Shown here piece after piece: positions 51,971-62,999 of a DNA stretch of 64,000 nucleotides. A program made the translations under genes and the position numbers. The notes beneath the pieces are model-generated. The model was not told the DNA's origin. It saw only the letters and a list, made by a program, of their open reading frames with translations, and ran no database searches. Numbering within the stretch: the first letter of the stretch is position 1; every line of letters starts with the position of its first letter. Source of the DNA: Euglena gracilis (Eukaryota > Euglenida > Euglenophyceae > Euglenales); NCBI GenBank assembly GCA_039621445.1, contig CP154955.1:61101564-61165563 (forward strand), given 5' to 3'.

Positions 51971-53849
51971 CACACCCCCCACACCCCCCCCCCCACACCC
52001 CCTCTCCACCGGGACCCCAGCGGCGCCCAGCCTCACCGATTTTCGGCGGAGAGGTGGCAACATGCCCTAGGCATGGCTAACTGGGCAAACCTGGGATGAG
52101 GTGGCCCCCCCACCTTTTTTCAGCAGAGCACCGCTGACCCCCCGCCACACAACCCTCCCCCCAACGCACGGCTATCGGTGCCCGATCGCCCCTAACGCCC
52201 CCCCCCCCACTGCGCCACGTGGCCCCTGACAGCAACTCCGACCTCCCACAGCCAATCCAGGGGTCTCATAGGCTTTTCCCTCACGTTCTCGGAGAACCTA
52301 CCAGGCCTCCCTGGACTTCTCCCCCCCCTCCACTCCGCCCCTCCAGTGGAGGGGGGGGGCCGCTGCTACACTGGCTCCTCCACCACTCGGCCCGGGGACC
52401 CCGGGCTGGCCTCCGACCTCGTGTACCTCCCCGCACAGTGGGATTCTATGTGCCATCGGGCACCTTCACACACTCGGGGGCCTCCCCGGGAAACCTTGAA
52501 CAGCCACCAGCCCCCCACCGGAAACTACTTACTATAACAATTTTTTCCCCTCCCTACCCCCCCACAGAGTCCAACGGGCAAGGGCCGCCACACCCCCCTC
52601 CACCACGCCCACCCGCGCCTCAGCTTCACAGTGCTGCTCAGCAGGCCTTTTCCTCTCTCACCACCCTACCCCACAACGCCCCAGCAGGCACGCGCTACCA
52701 AAACCGATCGCAGATTGAACACCAATCACACACTCAAAACCCGACCCAACTTCCCCGGAGCGGGCCGCCATCCCCCGCCCGGGGGCCCAAAATGGACTCC
52801 CACGGCCCTAAGGGGAAGCAATCGCCCCTGGGGGCCCCCAGCCCTGCTCGAGAGCCTCCACGAGCTCATCGTGATCCTCCCACCCGGAACGCATGCCGGG
52901 TGGTCACACAGCAAAAACCCCCCCTCCCCGTGTGGCCAGCCATCGCCCACGGGGCACAACGTACTTAGGTCACACACGGGGGGCTCTTTTTCTGGCGTTA
53001 CATGTTCTCGGCGGGCAAGCGACACCGGACCGTGAAGTTCCCGGCCGGCAAGCGTACCCCGACAAGACTGCGCCAGGCTCGGGGCCGCCCGACGTAGTCC
53101 TGTGGGCTTGGTATACGCCCCTCAGTCCCCCCACCCCCATCACCTCTGCCACCGAAGGACAAAGACAACACCCAAGCATTCCCAGGTTGCTTTCCCCACT
53201 TGCCCCAGCCATTCCTGAACCATCAAGCTGACATAGGCACCCCCCCGAAAGGAGCGCCCCCCCCCCAATTTTTTTTTCTCAACACAGCGCACAAGACCGA
53301 AGGACCCCCCCCCAAAAAAACCAAAGACTACACATGACCCACGCCCCGGCAAGTATCACCAGAGCCACCCGCGAAACTCGTCAGGGAGGGACACCCTGAC
53401 ACGCACGTCACCACATCGTGCGCACCCCCCCCGTCCGGAGGCCCCACCGGACGGCACCCGCGCTAACGCAATAGCCACCTGGCTGCCCTCTGCTGCCCCA
53501 GCATTCAAAGGCCAGCCCCAACCCGTTACCTGGCCTTTGCTTGCTCGAGCCACCCAAACATCCCCCACCTGCAATCACAGTTACCTGCGGTTACTTCTGA
53601 CATGGAGAACCCCCTTGGAGGCACACCAAGGAGAACCCCCCAGCTGGCGCACAGTTCCAGTCACCCCTACCCCCAACCTCAGGGTCCCCTGTTTTTATTT
53701 TTTCCTTTATTTATTTACGCGATAACCACCCGCAAGTCCTCCCCCCCCCCCGATTTTTTTCACAGCCTTGCACCATTCAGGCACTGTGCCCATTAACACC
53801 CACCCCCCCTCAAATCAGCATCACCTCAACCCCGAACCCACACGACCTC

Positions 53850-54275
53850 CCCCCTCGTGCACCTGCTGCGAAAATCCAGACAGGCCCCTCACAGCACGCG
53901 GACCCCCCCCCCCGACAGACACCTCCTCCCGACGTCATCGTACGAAGTTCACCAACGACTCACCCTCTTCTTGTTCGTTGCCATCCTGTCCCTCCCTGCT
54001 GTTCCCCGCAGCGAGGTCATCGTACGATGTATTTCGCCTCTGCCCCAGAACACCTCGCCCATCGCCCTCATCATCAACCCTGCCGTTCCACACGGCCTGC
54101 ACATCGTACGAAGTTCACCGCCGTAGACGACCCCCTCCCCCGTCGCCCTGGCCCTGTTCCCTGCCCTTCGCGCTCGGCGGGATCCTCGTACGAAGTTCAC
54201 CGCCGCAGACGACCCCCTCCCTCGTCGCCCTGGCCCCGTTCCCTGCCCTTCGCGCTCGGCGGGATCATCGTACGA
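53850..54275 (+). repeat. ~82-bp tandem repeat marked by TCGTACGA palindromes
   Basis: TCGTACGA occurs at 53,938, 54,020, 54,104, 54,186 and 54,268 (spacings 82, 84, 82, 82); a degenerate TCGTGCA lies at 53,855. Each is followed by AGTTC or TGT. The last full units share GACGACCCCCTCCC and CCTGCCCTTCGCGCTCGGCG and are nearly identical; earlier units are diverged. C-rich on the plus strand. Confidence 0.8.
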
Positions 54276-54324
54276 TGTTCGCGACCGGCCCACTCAGCCA
54301 ACTCAGCCAGCTCCCGCCATTTCC

Positions 54325-56090
54325 CACACCAGGCCCACCTTTCCTCTCCCATTTCTATATGGCGGCAGTGCACACCCCCATCCCCCCCACAAACCGCGTT
54401 GAGACTCAGCTCTCTCATGGTTTGCTGCATTTGTGCTGATTTACCTCACAGCCTGGCATCAGCATGCGAACGTGGTTTGCGTGCACCAGCAAATTGATTT
54501 GCTGCCTCGGAATTTTGCCCCCCCCTCTTGGACCATTCATAATCTTTCAGTGGGCCTGGCGCCGTGTTTCCACCAGCCCCGCCCCCCCCCCCCAGCCCAT
54601 CCCCCTCCACCCACCAAGCATGGCGCCCACTCATCACCCCCCTGCCAACCCCTGTCCGGCACCCGGGACCCCTGCCCGACTCTGCCTCCACCCTCTACCC
54701 ACCCCATTCACGCACAAATACCCCACTATTCAAGTTATCAGGAAACTCCCCCTGCATTACCTCCATCTGGTGCTGGCTGCTGAAATGAAACCATTTCTAT
54801 GCAAGACCAAGAACACGCAACCGCTGCTTTACCACCCTCCTTAATTCTACGCATAAATTTCATCCACAAATTTCTCTTGCAGCTCATTTCAGTCAAAACA
54901 CAACAGTGGGGCAGCCCAAATCCTCTTTGCTGAGAACCCCCAAATTCCCGCAATAAGACCCACTGTGTTATAAACTCACATAAAACATAAAGAATAGCAT
55001 CCCCCAAATAGCAGGGAAAGAAGAAAAACCAGAGAACACCCTTGGAAACATGATTTTACATCAGCACCTCCTTCATCCCTAGCCCCCTCCCACCTTTCAT
55101 GACACCGGGCGCATTTCCCTCTCCCTTACAATCATATGTGGCAGCAGTGCACGCCCCATCCTCCTCCAGACCGCGGTGAGACACAGCTCTCTCCATGGTT
55201 TGTTGAATTTGTGCTGATTTATCTCACAACCTGACATCAGCATGCATATGTACTATGTGTTGCACCATCCATTTCATGGTTTCTTTTGCTGCCTCTTGGA
55301 TTTTAAACCTTGGACCGGTCACAATGGGCCTGATACCGTGTTTCTGCCAGCCCCTGCCCCCCCCCCCAGCTCACCCATCAGCTCTCCGCCGAGAATGGTG
55401 GACGCCGCCTCCCCCCATCCGGCCTCCACCCACTACCCACCACACCCACCCCACACCCACCCACCCTAGTCTTCAAGAATTGGGGACCTCTTCCCTCCAC
55501 TTTGTCTGAATTTTGTTCAAGCTGCTGAAGTGCAACCATTTACTGCAACCGCTGCTTTTAACCTCTCTTAATTCTCATCCACAAATTTCCCTTGCAGCTC
55601 ATTTCAGTCAGTACACACTGACATACCCGTGGGACAGCTCAAATGCTCTTCGCAGCGAACCCCCAACTTTCCGAAATAACGCCCATTGTGTTAGAAAACC
55701 GCATAAAATATAAAACAATACATTTCTAAATTTCAGGAAATAAAGAAAGACAGGGGAACACCCGGGAGAAATCAATTTATATCGGCGCTTCCTGCACCCC
55801 CAGCCCCCTCCCACCTTGCATGACACCAGGCCCATTTTCTTTTCCCATGCATTCAAATGTGGCAGCAGTGCACGCCCCATCCTCATCCAGACCGCGGTGA
55901 GACACAGCTCTCTCCACGGTTTGTTGAACTTGTGTCGATGTATCTCATTGCTTTACATCAGCATGCAAACACATTTTGTGCGCACCAACCATTTTATGAT
56001 TTCTTTTGCTGCCTCTTGGGCTTTTAACCTTGGACCGGTCACAATGGGCCTGTCACCGTGTTTCTGCCAGCCAGTGCGTCCAACCCGCTG
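54325..56090 (+). repeat. Three tandem copies of a ~720-780-bp unit
   Basis: The block 'GGCAGCAGTGCACGCCCC ... AGCTCTCTCCATGGTTTG ... CATCAGCATGC ... TTGGACCGGTCACAATGGGC' recurs with anchors at 54,408, 55,185 and 55,906 (spacings 777 and 721). Between anchors, copies share CTTGCAGCTCATTTCAGTCA and a segment on CACTGTGTTATAAA / CATTGTGTTAGAAA. The first and last copies are partial. No coding potential seen in the unit. Confidence 0.8.
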
Positions 56091-56560
56091 AATTTCCAAC
56101 CAACCCAAGGTTTGCTACGCGCCGAACTTCTGAACAGCCCCCCCCCCTGTGCTGTTCTTCACACCGACTGCCCGGACCCCCCAATGGCTCCGGATAACCA
56201 CAACCAACCGAACTTTCCGATAACCCAACCCCCACGGTGTTCTTTCCGATTCCCGAATAAACCTGATAGCCCCTTGGTGTAGAACTCTGGCCTACGGATA
56301 ACCCCCTCGCCCAGATGGTGTCTTACCCACCGAGCTTCCGGACCACTCCGAATACCCCGTGGAATTCAACCCGCTATATTTCAGGCTTGCCTCAACCAAT
56401 CTGTTATTTTTCACCACCCACCGAATTTCGGTATAACCCCAGCCACCCTGTGGAGTCTAACCTATCGAAATTCCGGATAATCCCGACCAACCCATGGTGC
56501 TCGACCCGCTGAAAACCCCGCTGGGACCCCCCCCCCCCGAGGCCTTCCACACATATCACT
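56090..56560 (+). repeat. Degenerate ~40-bp tandem repeat array, left of the retroelement
   Basis: Loose repeats built on CCGAACTTCCGGATAACC, CCAACCACCC and TGGTGTTCAACCC-like words, about 40 bp apart, each diverged. The same words form the array at 59,540-60,185 on the other side of the retroelement. Confidence 0.6.
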
Positions 56561-56599
56561 TCTGGAATTCAATGCACCAAACTTCCGCATTACCGGAAC

Positions 56600-58080
56600 T
56601 CCCCCCCTGGGGCGGACGACAGTTCTGTCGAAGGCCCTGTACGGCTGCGAGCTGCGCAACCTCACAGCGAAGGCGCTCGCCCCCCTGGTGGCTTCCGCGA
56701 AGGCGTCCATCAGCACCAAGACACCCCTGGAGCTGGCGCTGGGCTGGCCCCTGGGCGACTCCGCGCCGGTGCACCCCATGGCCCAGCCCGCCTGCAGCAA
56801 TGGCGGTGGCTGCAGCTCCTCGCCAACAGCACAGGCATCGCCGGCATCGTCCACCGCGCGGTGGCCAGTCGGGACTCCGAGTGGCGGGAACCCTCCTTGG
56901 CGCTGCGCTCAGCCCTGGACGCGGTGGGCTGGAGCATTCACCGCAACCCCCAGTGCAGCCGCTCCTTGGCCTGGCCCTGCTTGGCGCCGGAGCCTCGGCT
57001 GGTGGGCACCGTCGTGCTGTCCCCGGTGGACACAGAGGACCCCCACCCCCTGGCTGTCTACACGGACGGCTTAGTCATCCCTGGCGGAGGGGGGGCTGCG
57101 GTGTGGCGGCCGGTGGACAGCGAGTCGATGCTCCTCCACATCCCTGCCCCCCGGAGCAGCACCCATTGCGAGCTTCTGGCCTTGGAGATGGCGGTGGAGC
57201 TGCAGGCAGTCCACGTCCTCACCGACTCGCTCTGCTCTTTGCAGCTCCTGCGGCGCTGGGGCACCATACCGGAGCCCTGCCAGCTGCGATCCCAGGACAG
57301 CGACAAGCGGGCTGCCGCTGGCGAGATTTCTCGGTCGGCACGCGCGCTGGAGGACTTTCCCATGCTGGGGCCTGCCGGGGGGCGGCCATTGTGGACGTGG
57401 TCCGCTCCTTCCCCTTGGCGTGGTGGCGACGCTGCCGGCGGCTGTGGTCGTCCAAGGGCCCTCGCCCCCAACTGAGCATCCTGTTCCCCCTCCATCTGTC
57501 GTTTGACTGGGTCACCTCGGTGGGCATCTTCAAGCGCCCTCGCCCCCGGCTGAGCATCCTGTTCCCCCTCCATCTGTCGTTTGACTGGGTCACCTCGGTG
57601 GGCATCTTCAAGCGCCCTGTGGTCCAGAGATCCGGCTTCGCCCACCGGGTGGCCCCCCGGGTGATCAAGTGGGTCGCTCGGGTGCGCGGTGGCTGCCTCG
57701 CTACTCGAGAACGCCTCGCGTGACACGGAATCGGTGGGGTGACCTCCGCCGCCGGCTTATGCTGTGGCCTGCCGGAGGAGGATGACACCCATGTACTGGT
57801 GGGCTGCCCTGCCACCGGTGCGGCATCGGTGCTCCCCGCTTTACATGAGATTTGGCAGACGGCTGCCGAGGTCTCCAAGGTGCAGGCCCCTGCCCTCCCC
57901 GGCCTGGCTGGAGGCGCACTGCCTGCCCCTCCTCGCCGCGCTCATCCCCGACACGGTGCTGGACCATCAGCCCCTACCGCTGGCGGACGCCGCGCGCTTC
58001 AAGCTCGCGCTGCACGTAGCCCTGGCTGAGCGGGTGGCTGGGTTGCTTCGCCGCCGCGGTGAGCCGATGGCCACCGCCCC
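56600..58080 (+). pseudogene. 5'-truncated non-LTR retrotransposon ORF (RNase H and zinc-knuckle region)
   Basis: The coding signal passes through three plus frames. It starts at VLSKALYGCELRNLTAKALA, the segment that follows the reverse transcriptase in LINE-like elements. A frame change near 56,775 leads into WRWLQLLANS.. and an RNase H fold: VYTDG (Asp at 57,065), THCELLALEMAVE (Glu at 57,170) and VLTDSLCSLQLL (Asp at 57,224). Another shift near 57,370 leads to WVARVRGGCLATRERLA, then an in-frame TGA at 57,721, then CCGLPEEDDTHVLVGC, a degenerate CCHC knuckle. A further shift at about 57,890 continues to ADAARFKLALHVALAERVAG. The reverse transcriptase itself is missing, the usual outcome of 5' truncation. 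GC3 is high. Shifts and a stop make it non-functional unless recoding is common here. Confidence 0.75.
57472..57627 (+). repeat. 78-bp tandem duplication inside the retroelement ORF
   Basis: Two adjacent copies of 78 bp (57,472-57,549 and 57,550-57,627) differ by very few bases. In frame they duplicate 26 residues beginning LSILFPLHLSFDWVTSVGIF. The unit is a whole number of codons, so the frame is kept. A young local duplication in an otherwise decaying element. Confidence 0.85.
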
Positions 58081-59275
58081 TGTCGCCCTGCCCCCCCCCC
58101 CTGGCCGGTCCCCCCGCAGCCCCCCCCCCCAGCTGTCGCCCCGAAGTGCTGCCCCTCGAGCTCCGCCTCAGTGTCCCGGTGCTCCAGAACCTGGAGCAGC
58201 AGCAGCACCAGGCAGCACCCCCTGTTGCCCCGGCAGCCTCCTGTGCACCCCCCTGTGGCAGCCCGCGGCGTCGGTGGCTCCTCTTCTGGCTGCTTGTCCT
58301 GCTTCAGACGACGTCTGCCCCGCCAGCTTCCCCCCCCCCCGGGGGTTACCTCCCCACACACCACAGCCTTCACAGACCCGCCCTTAGAGCTGGGGGTGTC
58401 CGGCGGGCTGTCAGGGGCGGGGGCAGTGCCGGGGGCAGCGGTGCTGCGCCACCGCATCCCGGCGTACTGCGGCGCCCAGCCGTGGGCCGGCTAGGGGTGC
58501 AAGGCTCACGTCCTCCTCGACCTCTTCGAAGAGCGGACGGGTGAGCCCTACACCCAGACCCCGGGCTCCGCGCCGTCCAGCAGGCTGGCCTGCTTTGGGA
58601 AGACGCTGGGCATCCTCGTCGGCTCGGTGGAGCTCGACCCCCCCTGTGGCGTCACTCGCCAGCGGGGGCTGGTGGTTGTACAACCGGACCCCCAAAACCC
58701 ATCGGGATGCGGATCGCTGGCGCCGTCGGGCTGCGTAGGACGCCGCCGCTCATCCTGTAGCCCGCCCTGCTGTCTCGATGGAGGACGCTGATGCGGGGCT
58801 CACAGCCTGGCTGCAGTACCACCCCCACCTGCGGGCGGTGCCGGTGGAGCAGGGGCTGCCGAGCTCGGCGCTCCTCATCCTGGGAGGTGGACATCTGCAT
58901 GTGTTTCCCCTCTACGGCGGGTGGGTCGGAATCGGCCCTGGTGTTGGGCTTCACTAGACGCCTGCTGCACCGGGTGGGTATGGATGATGTGTTATGGGGG
59001 TGCATGGTCCCCCGCAACGTCGCTGGCGCGCTGAGCCCTGGGTTGCGGGACAGCCACAATACGCGGTGGCCGGTGCAGCTCGTGCCGCCTGCCGCCGGGG
59101 AACCGACTGCGTGGTTCGAGGTGTTCCAGCACCTGGCGACCCTGCGCATCTCGGCCCCTTCCGAGCTGGCTGACCACCGTCGGACTCGACCAGCCGAGGA
59201 CCTGGCCCCGACGAAGCGGCGTCGCACGGCCATCCGAGCAGACCTGCAGCGACCGCCTCAGCTCCACTGACCCCG
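58081..59275 (+). pseudogene. Coding-like block downstream of the retroelement, broken frames, unknown protein
   Basis: Strong G/C third-position bias continues past the zinc knuckle through at least three frames. One frame reads AVLRHRIPAYCGAQPWAG, a stop at 58,492, then CKAHVLLDLFEERTGEPYTQ and FGKTLGILVGSVELDPP. After a gap another reads LTAWLQYHPHLRAVPVEQGL and SSALLILGGGHLHVFPLYGG. A last frame reads GFTRRLLHRVGMDDVLWGCM, continues to WFEVFQHLATLRISAPSELA and a basic TKRRRTAIR, and stops at 59,268-59,270. It may be the C-terminal extension of the same retroelement or a captured host gene. No family recognised. Confidence 0.4.
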
Positions 59276-59539
59276 TCTCCACCGACCCAGCAGCCCCGAC
59301 CTCGTCCACCTTCCCTGGACATGGATGCATCTCGTTCTAAGCGGCAGGCAACCCTGACGTCCTGGCGGTAGCCCCCCCCCCCTCTGTGTCAGCTGGGCAC
59401 GGGCGGGCTGTGGGTGGCCCACCGACCTGAAGGAGGAGGGGTGGGGCGCCGGGCATCGTGAAGTCCCCCTTCGCGGCCCAATGAGCGCCCCGCGGTGAGC
59501 CCCCTCACCGCTCCGACCGATCCCACCCCGGAACCCCCC

Positions 59540-60185
59540 CCCCCTGGTGTCTCTCCCACCCCACTACTGGATAACCCCACAACCATGGTGTACTGCACAC
59601 CAACCACCCCACGTGGTGTTTAAAATCAGCTGCCGGACTATTCCAACCTACCCACCATCTTTCCGGACGTCACCCTGTGGTGTTTTACCCCATATATTTC
59701 TGGGTGACCCACCAACTTTCTCAGCTACTCAGCCTGCCATGGTGTGCTACCCTTCCAACTCCCGCGTAAACCCACCTACCGAGCTTCCACATAACCCTGG
59801 TGTGCTACCCTTCCAACTCCCGCGTAAACCCACCTACCGAGTTTCCACATAACCCTAATCACCCCGTGCCCTCAGAGCTTCTGGACCACCTCGAACACCC
59901 CATGACATCCAACCCACTGCATTTCCAGGCCTCCCTCAACCACCCCGTGGTGTTGAAACCACCGAACCTCGGAATAACCCCAACCGCCTGGCGGTGTCCA
60001 ACCCACCGAACTTTTACCCGCCAAACTTCCGGACAATTTAACCCCCTCCCCGGAGTTCTACACGCCGACTGCCTGACCTCCCACCCCAGTGTCCCACCCC
60101 AAACTTCTGGAACATCCTAACCACCCCATGGCCTCCCACCCACCGAATTTGTAGATTACCGCAACCACCCCGTGTTGGTTCTGCT
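59540..60185 (+). repeat. Degenerate ~40-bp tandem repeat array, right of the retroelement
   Basis: Same repeat type as 56,090-56,560 (CCGAACTTCCGGA, CCCCAACCACCC, GTGGTGTT). It contains a recent local duplication of about 54 bp around 59,748-59,855 (GTGTGCTACCCTTCCAACTC twice). Orientation is the same as the left array. Confidence 0.6.
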
Positions 60186-60449
60186 CTTCGAAATTCTGGA
60201 TAAACGCAATCACCTGCCGATTTCCGGCCCTTTGCCTGTCCGTGAAATCGAAAATGTTTTGGCCCCCCCTCAGTTTCGAGGTAGGAGGGGGGCCCGACCC
60301 ACCCCCTCCGTGTCGGAGCCCAGCCTCTCCGTGGCGTAGGAGAGGAGTGGACCCCATATCACCCCGGGGGTACGGCGACCAGGGTGCACCCAGCACCCTG
60401 GTTTTGGGTTTTTTTTCTGCACGAACCCCCAACCACATCCCACAAACCC

Positions 60450-60483
<34 letters not shown>

Positions 60484-60934
60484 ACTTGACCAGTGTGGGT
60501 TCGGCGCCGGGGGTATTTTGGACCCATTTTGGCTACGTTGGCAAATTGGAGTTCCCTCCAAAACCCGTCCAAGACCGCATTCTTTTCCACACCGTCCAAA
60601 TTTCACAATTTTCTCAAAGGTTTGAATGTCGTAGGTTTTTGAAGCAAAAAAATGGTTGAAATACCAAAAATTTGCCAAAATTCGGGGCAGTTTTTTTGAT
60701 TTTGCAGTTTTATCACCACTCCTGAAAACAACTTAAACCTGAAAATTTTGGTATTTTTTTCATGAAAATGTATGTTTTTTCCGTGAAAAATTGGAGCCCA
60801 GATAGACATTATCCAGGCCCACGGCCACCGATGAGGGGTCCGGTGGCCACACCCACCACCATTATCACCTGTCGCCTGACGCATTGTTGCCAAAAATTGC
60901 AACGGATGAGGTGCTGGAGGGGGAACAGAAGAAA

Positions 60935-61270
60935 ACAAAAAAAAAAAAAAAAAAAAAATAGAAAAAAAATTATACAACACAAAAAAAAAAACACATGAAT
61001 AAAAATAATAAACAAGTAAAAAAAAAGAAAAAAAAAATAAAAAATAAAAAAAAACAAAGGAAAAAAAAAAATATATACAAAAAAAAAACAAAACCAAGGC
61101 AAAAAGAATACAGGATAATACCCAGAGGAAACACAAAGAAAACGCGAAGTGCATAAATACGAAAAAAGAAAAAAAAAAAAAAAAAAAAACAATAATAAAG
61201 AAAAACACCAACCACGTAACAGACGAAAAAGAAACTTAATAAAAGGAAAAAAAGAAAAGCCCCACCACCC
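60935..61270 (+). repeat. A-rich low-complexity tract
   Basis: Almost only A with scattered T, C and G, strand-asymmetric, with no coding signal. A pure C tract of about 34 bp lies just upstream (60,450-60,483). The sequences flanking the A-rich tract (TTGCAACGGATGAGG..GGGGGAAC and similar) are repeated at 61,320-61,420, suggesting two copies of one element with an expanded middle. Confidence 0.7.
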
Positions 61271-61429
61271 CTCCCCCCCCCCCCCCCGGCGCACCCACCC
61301 CCCCCCATTATCCACTTATGAGGACATTGTTGCAAAAAATTGCAAGGATTGAGGTGGGAAGGGGGAACGAAGAAAAAAAACTAAAAAAAAAACTAAAAAA
61401 AACAAAAATTGCAACGGATGAGGGGTCCG

Positions 61430-61668
61430 GTGGCCTACGCCCCCCACACCCCCCCCACACCCCCACACCCCACACCCCCCACACCCCCCCCCACCCCCCC
61501 ATACCCCCCCCACACCCCCCCACCCCCCCACACCCCCCCACACCCCCCCCACACCCCCCCCACACCCCCACACCCCCCCACACCCCCCCACACCCCCCCC
61601 ACACCCCCCCACCCCCCCCCACCCCCCCCCCCCCACCCCCCCCACCCCCCCCCACCCCCCCCACACTT
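61430..61668 (+). repeat. CACCCCCC minisatellite
   Basis: Uninterrupted run of CACACCCCCC / CACCCCCCC units. Long proline or glycine frames across it are artefacts. The preceding GATGAGGGGTCCGGTGGCC is repeated at 60,830. Confidence 0.85.
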
Positions 61669-61669
61669 G

Positions 61670-61950
61670 TCTAGTGTAGGAGCCAGTTTTTGCAATATAT
61701 GAAAAATTAGCCTTTCTGGGCTGCTGGTGCCTTCGGTGCCGGAGTGCCTTGATTGAGTGCCCATGGCAGGCACCTCAAGGCACCCAGATCCGATTGTAAC
61801 AACCCCTCCGACCCTGGCGCCGAAGGCACCGGGGGCCCGGAAAAGGCCATTTTCAACGAAAATTTTCTGGGTCTCCCCGGACCCCCCGGGGGGATGCCTG
61901 CTAGGGGAAGGCACCCCATAGCAACCCCCCCCGGTCGGAAAGCACAAGCC
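61670..61950 (-). repeat. Right member of the inverted repeat pair
   Basis: On the minus strand it starts AGGCTTGTGCTTTCCGACC and ends ATTGCAAAAACTGGCTCCTA then CACTAGACA, matching the ends of 51,414-51,970 in reverse orientation. Inside are two C(TTCG)G-type hairpins (61,722-61,740 and 61,817-61,833). Confidence 0.55.
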
Positions 61951-62423
61951 TGCACCTAACAAACACATAGCACACACACATAACACAGAGACATTCAGTG
62001 CGAACAAAAATTACAGAAGACAAAAATTAATGGGAAACAATTCTGATTTTCGCACAATTTTTTTTCCCGTATTTTTTGTCCAGTGTACTTTTCCTACGTC
62101 TTTTAGTCGGGCATTCTCAAGTTTGTTCAAATTTCAAACACAAAAAAGTTTGGATTGCCAATTTTGGGGTTATTTTGAAAAGAAAAATCACAAAAGTCAC
62201 CACCAGACGTCCATGTATTGACGTTCATTGGAACTTTTTAGGTGCCTTTTTTGCCAAAATTCTTCATTACAACTGACAAAAGTTCCAATCATTTTCCCCA
62301 GAGTTCTGAAATTTCCCACAGTCACAGTTATTTTTTCAAAATCTAAGTTTTCCCACAATATTTTTTCCTGTAATATTTTTCCCCATAATTTTCATCTCCC
62401 ATAATTTTTGTCCGCACTGTGAC

Positions 62424-62537
62424 ACATGCACACACACGTCACGCATGCACGCACAGAAACACACACGTAACACACAAGCGTGTAACACACACACACACGC
62501 ACGCACGCACGCAGAGACAGACACACACACACACGAC
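62424..62537 (+). repeat. CA/CGCA microsatellite
   Basis: CACACACGCACGCACGCA-type repeat upstream of the second P2 exon. No coding signal. Confidence 0.9.
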
Positions 62538-62850
62538 ACCCTCGCGTTTTTGATTCTGAGAAAAACGTTTGTTTCCAAGGGAATTTGCCTTGGTCGGACC
62601 CAACTGGTCCTAAAACAATTTTTTGTCCTTCAGTTATATTTTTTTTGGTCAATGCAATATTTTTGTGACTCCTCTGCAGAAGAATTTTGTACATTCAAAA
62701 CGATTTTTCATTTTGTGCAGTTTTTTTTTCTTTGCAGTTTCTCCAGTTTTTTTGTGGTGCAGTTTTTCTCCTGCCTGTGTGCATATTATGCACTTTTTTT
62801 ATGGGTAATTCTTTTGTATGGCGCTGTCCCCTTTCCACCTGTTCTGACAG

Positions 62851-62928
62851 GTATTGGCGCTGCCTGTAGCTGTGTGCACGTGGCTGGCCTACCGCCGGAG
62901 CCAGGGGCAAGGGGAGGCAGTGGAGTAC
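62851..62928 (+). CDS. Second exon of gene P2 (membrane helix)
   Basis: After the acceptor 'ccacctgttctgacag' the phase-0 frame reads VLALPVAVCTWLAYRRSQGQ and GEAVEY, 26 codons, ending at a consensus donor TAC|GTGAGG. Together with the end of the previous exon it makes a hydrophobic stretch followed by the basic stop-transfer YRRS. The frame remains open as VRCATSTGSMLESLILEVN to a second possible donor (AATG|GTAAAT, about 62,984), so a longer exon is possible. The intron before it is 12.2 kb long and holds the retroelement and satellite block. Confidence 0.55.
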
Positions 62929-62999
62929 GTGAGGTGTGCAACATCCACTGGGTCCATGTTGGAGAGCTTGATCCTCGAAGTGAATGGTAAATGTTTCCG

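Noticed and set aside
52219-53035. 250-codon plus-strand proline/serine-rich ORF
   Set aside because: It lies in a strongly C-rich stretch where stops are rare; overlapping frames are equally long and none shows a domain or clear bias. A degenerate retroelement ORF1 cannot be excluded.
56494-57723. Single 409-codon plus-strand ORF as a protein
   Set aside because: Most of it is a shadow frame: the recognisable retroelement segments lie in two other frames until about 57,370. Only the last part coincides with the coding signal.
61308-61702. Long proline- or glycine-rich open frames on both strands
   Set aside because: They are translations of the CACCCCCC minisatellite and carry no coding signal beyond it.
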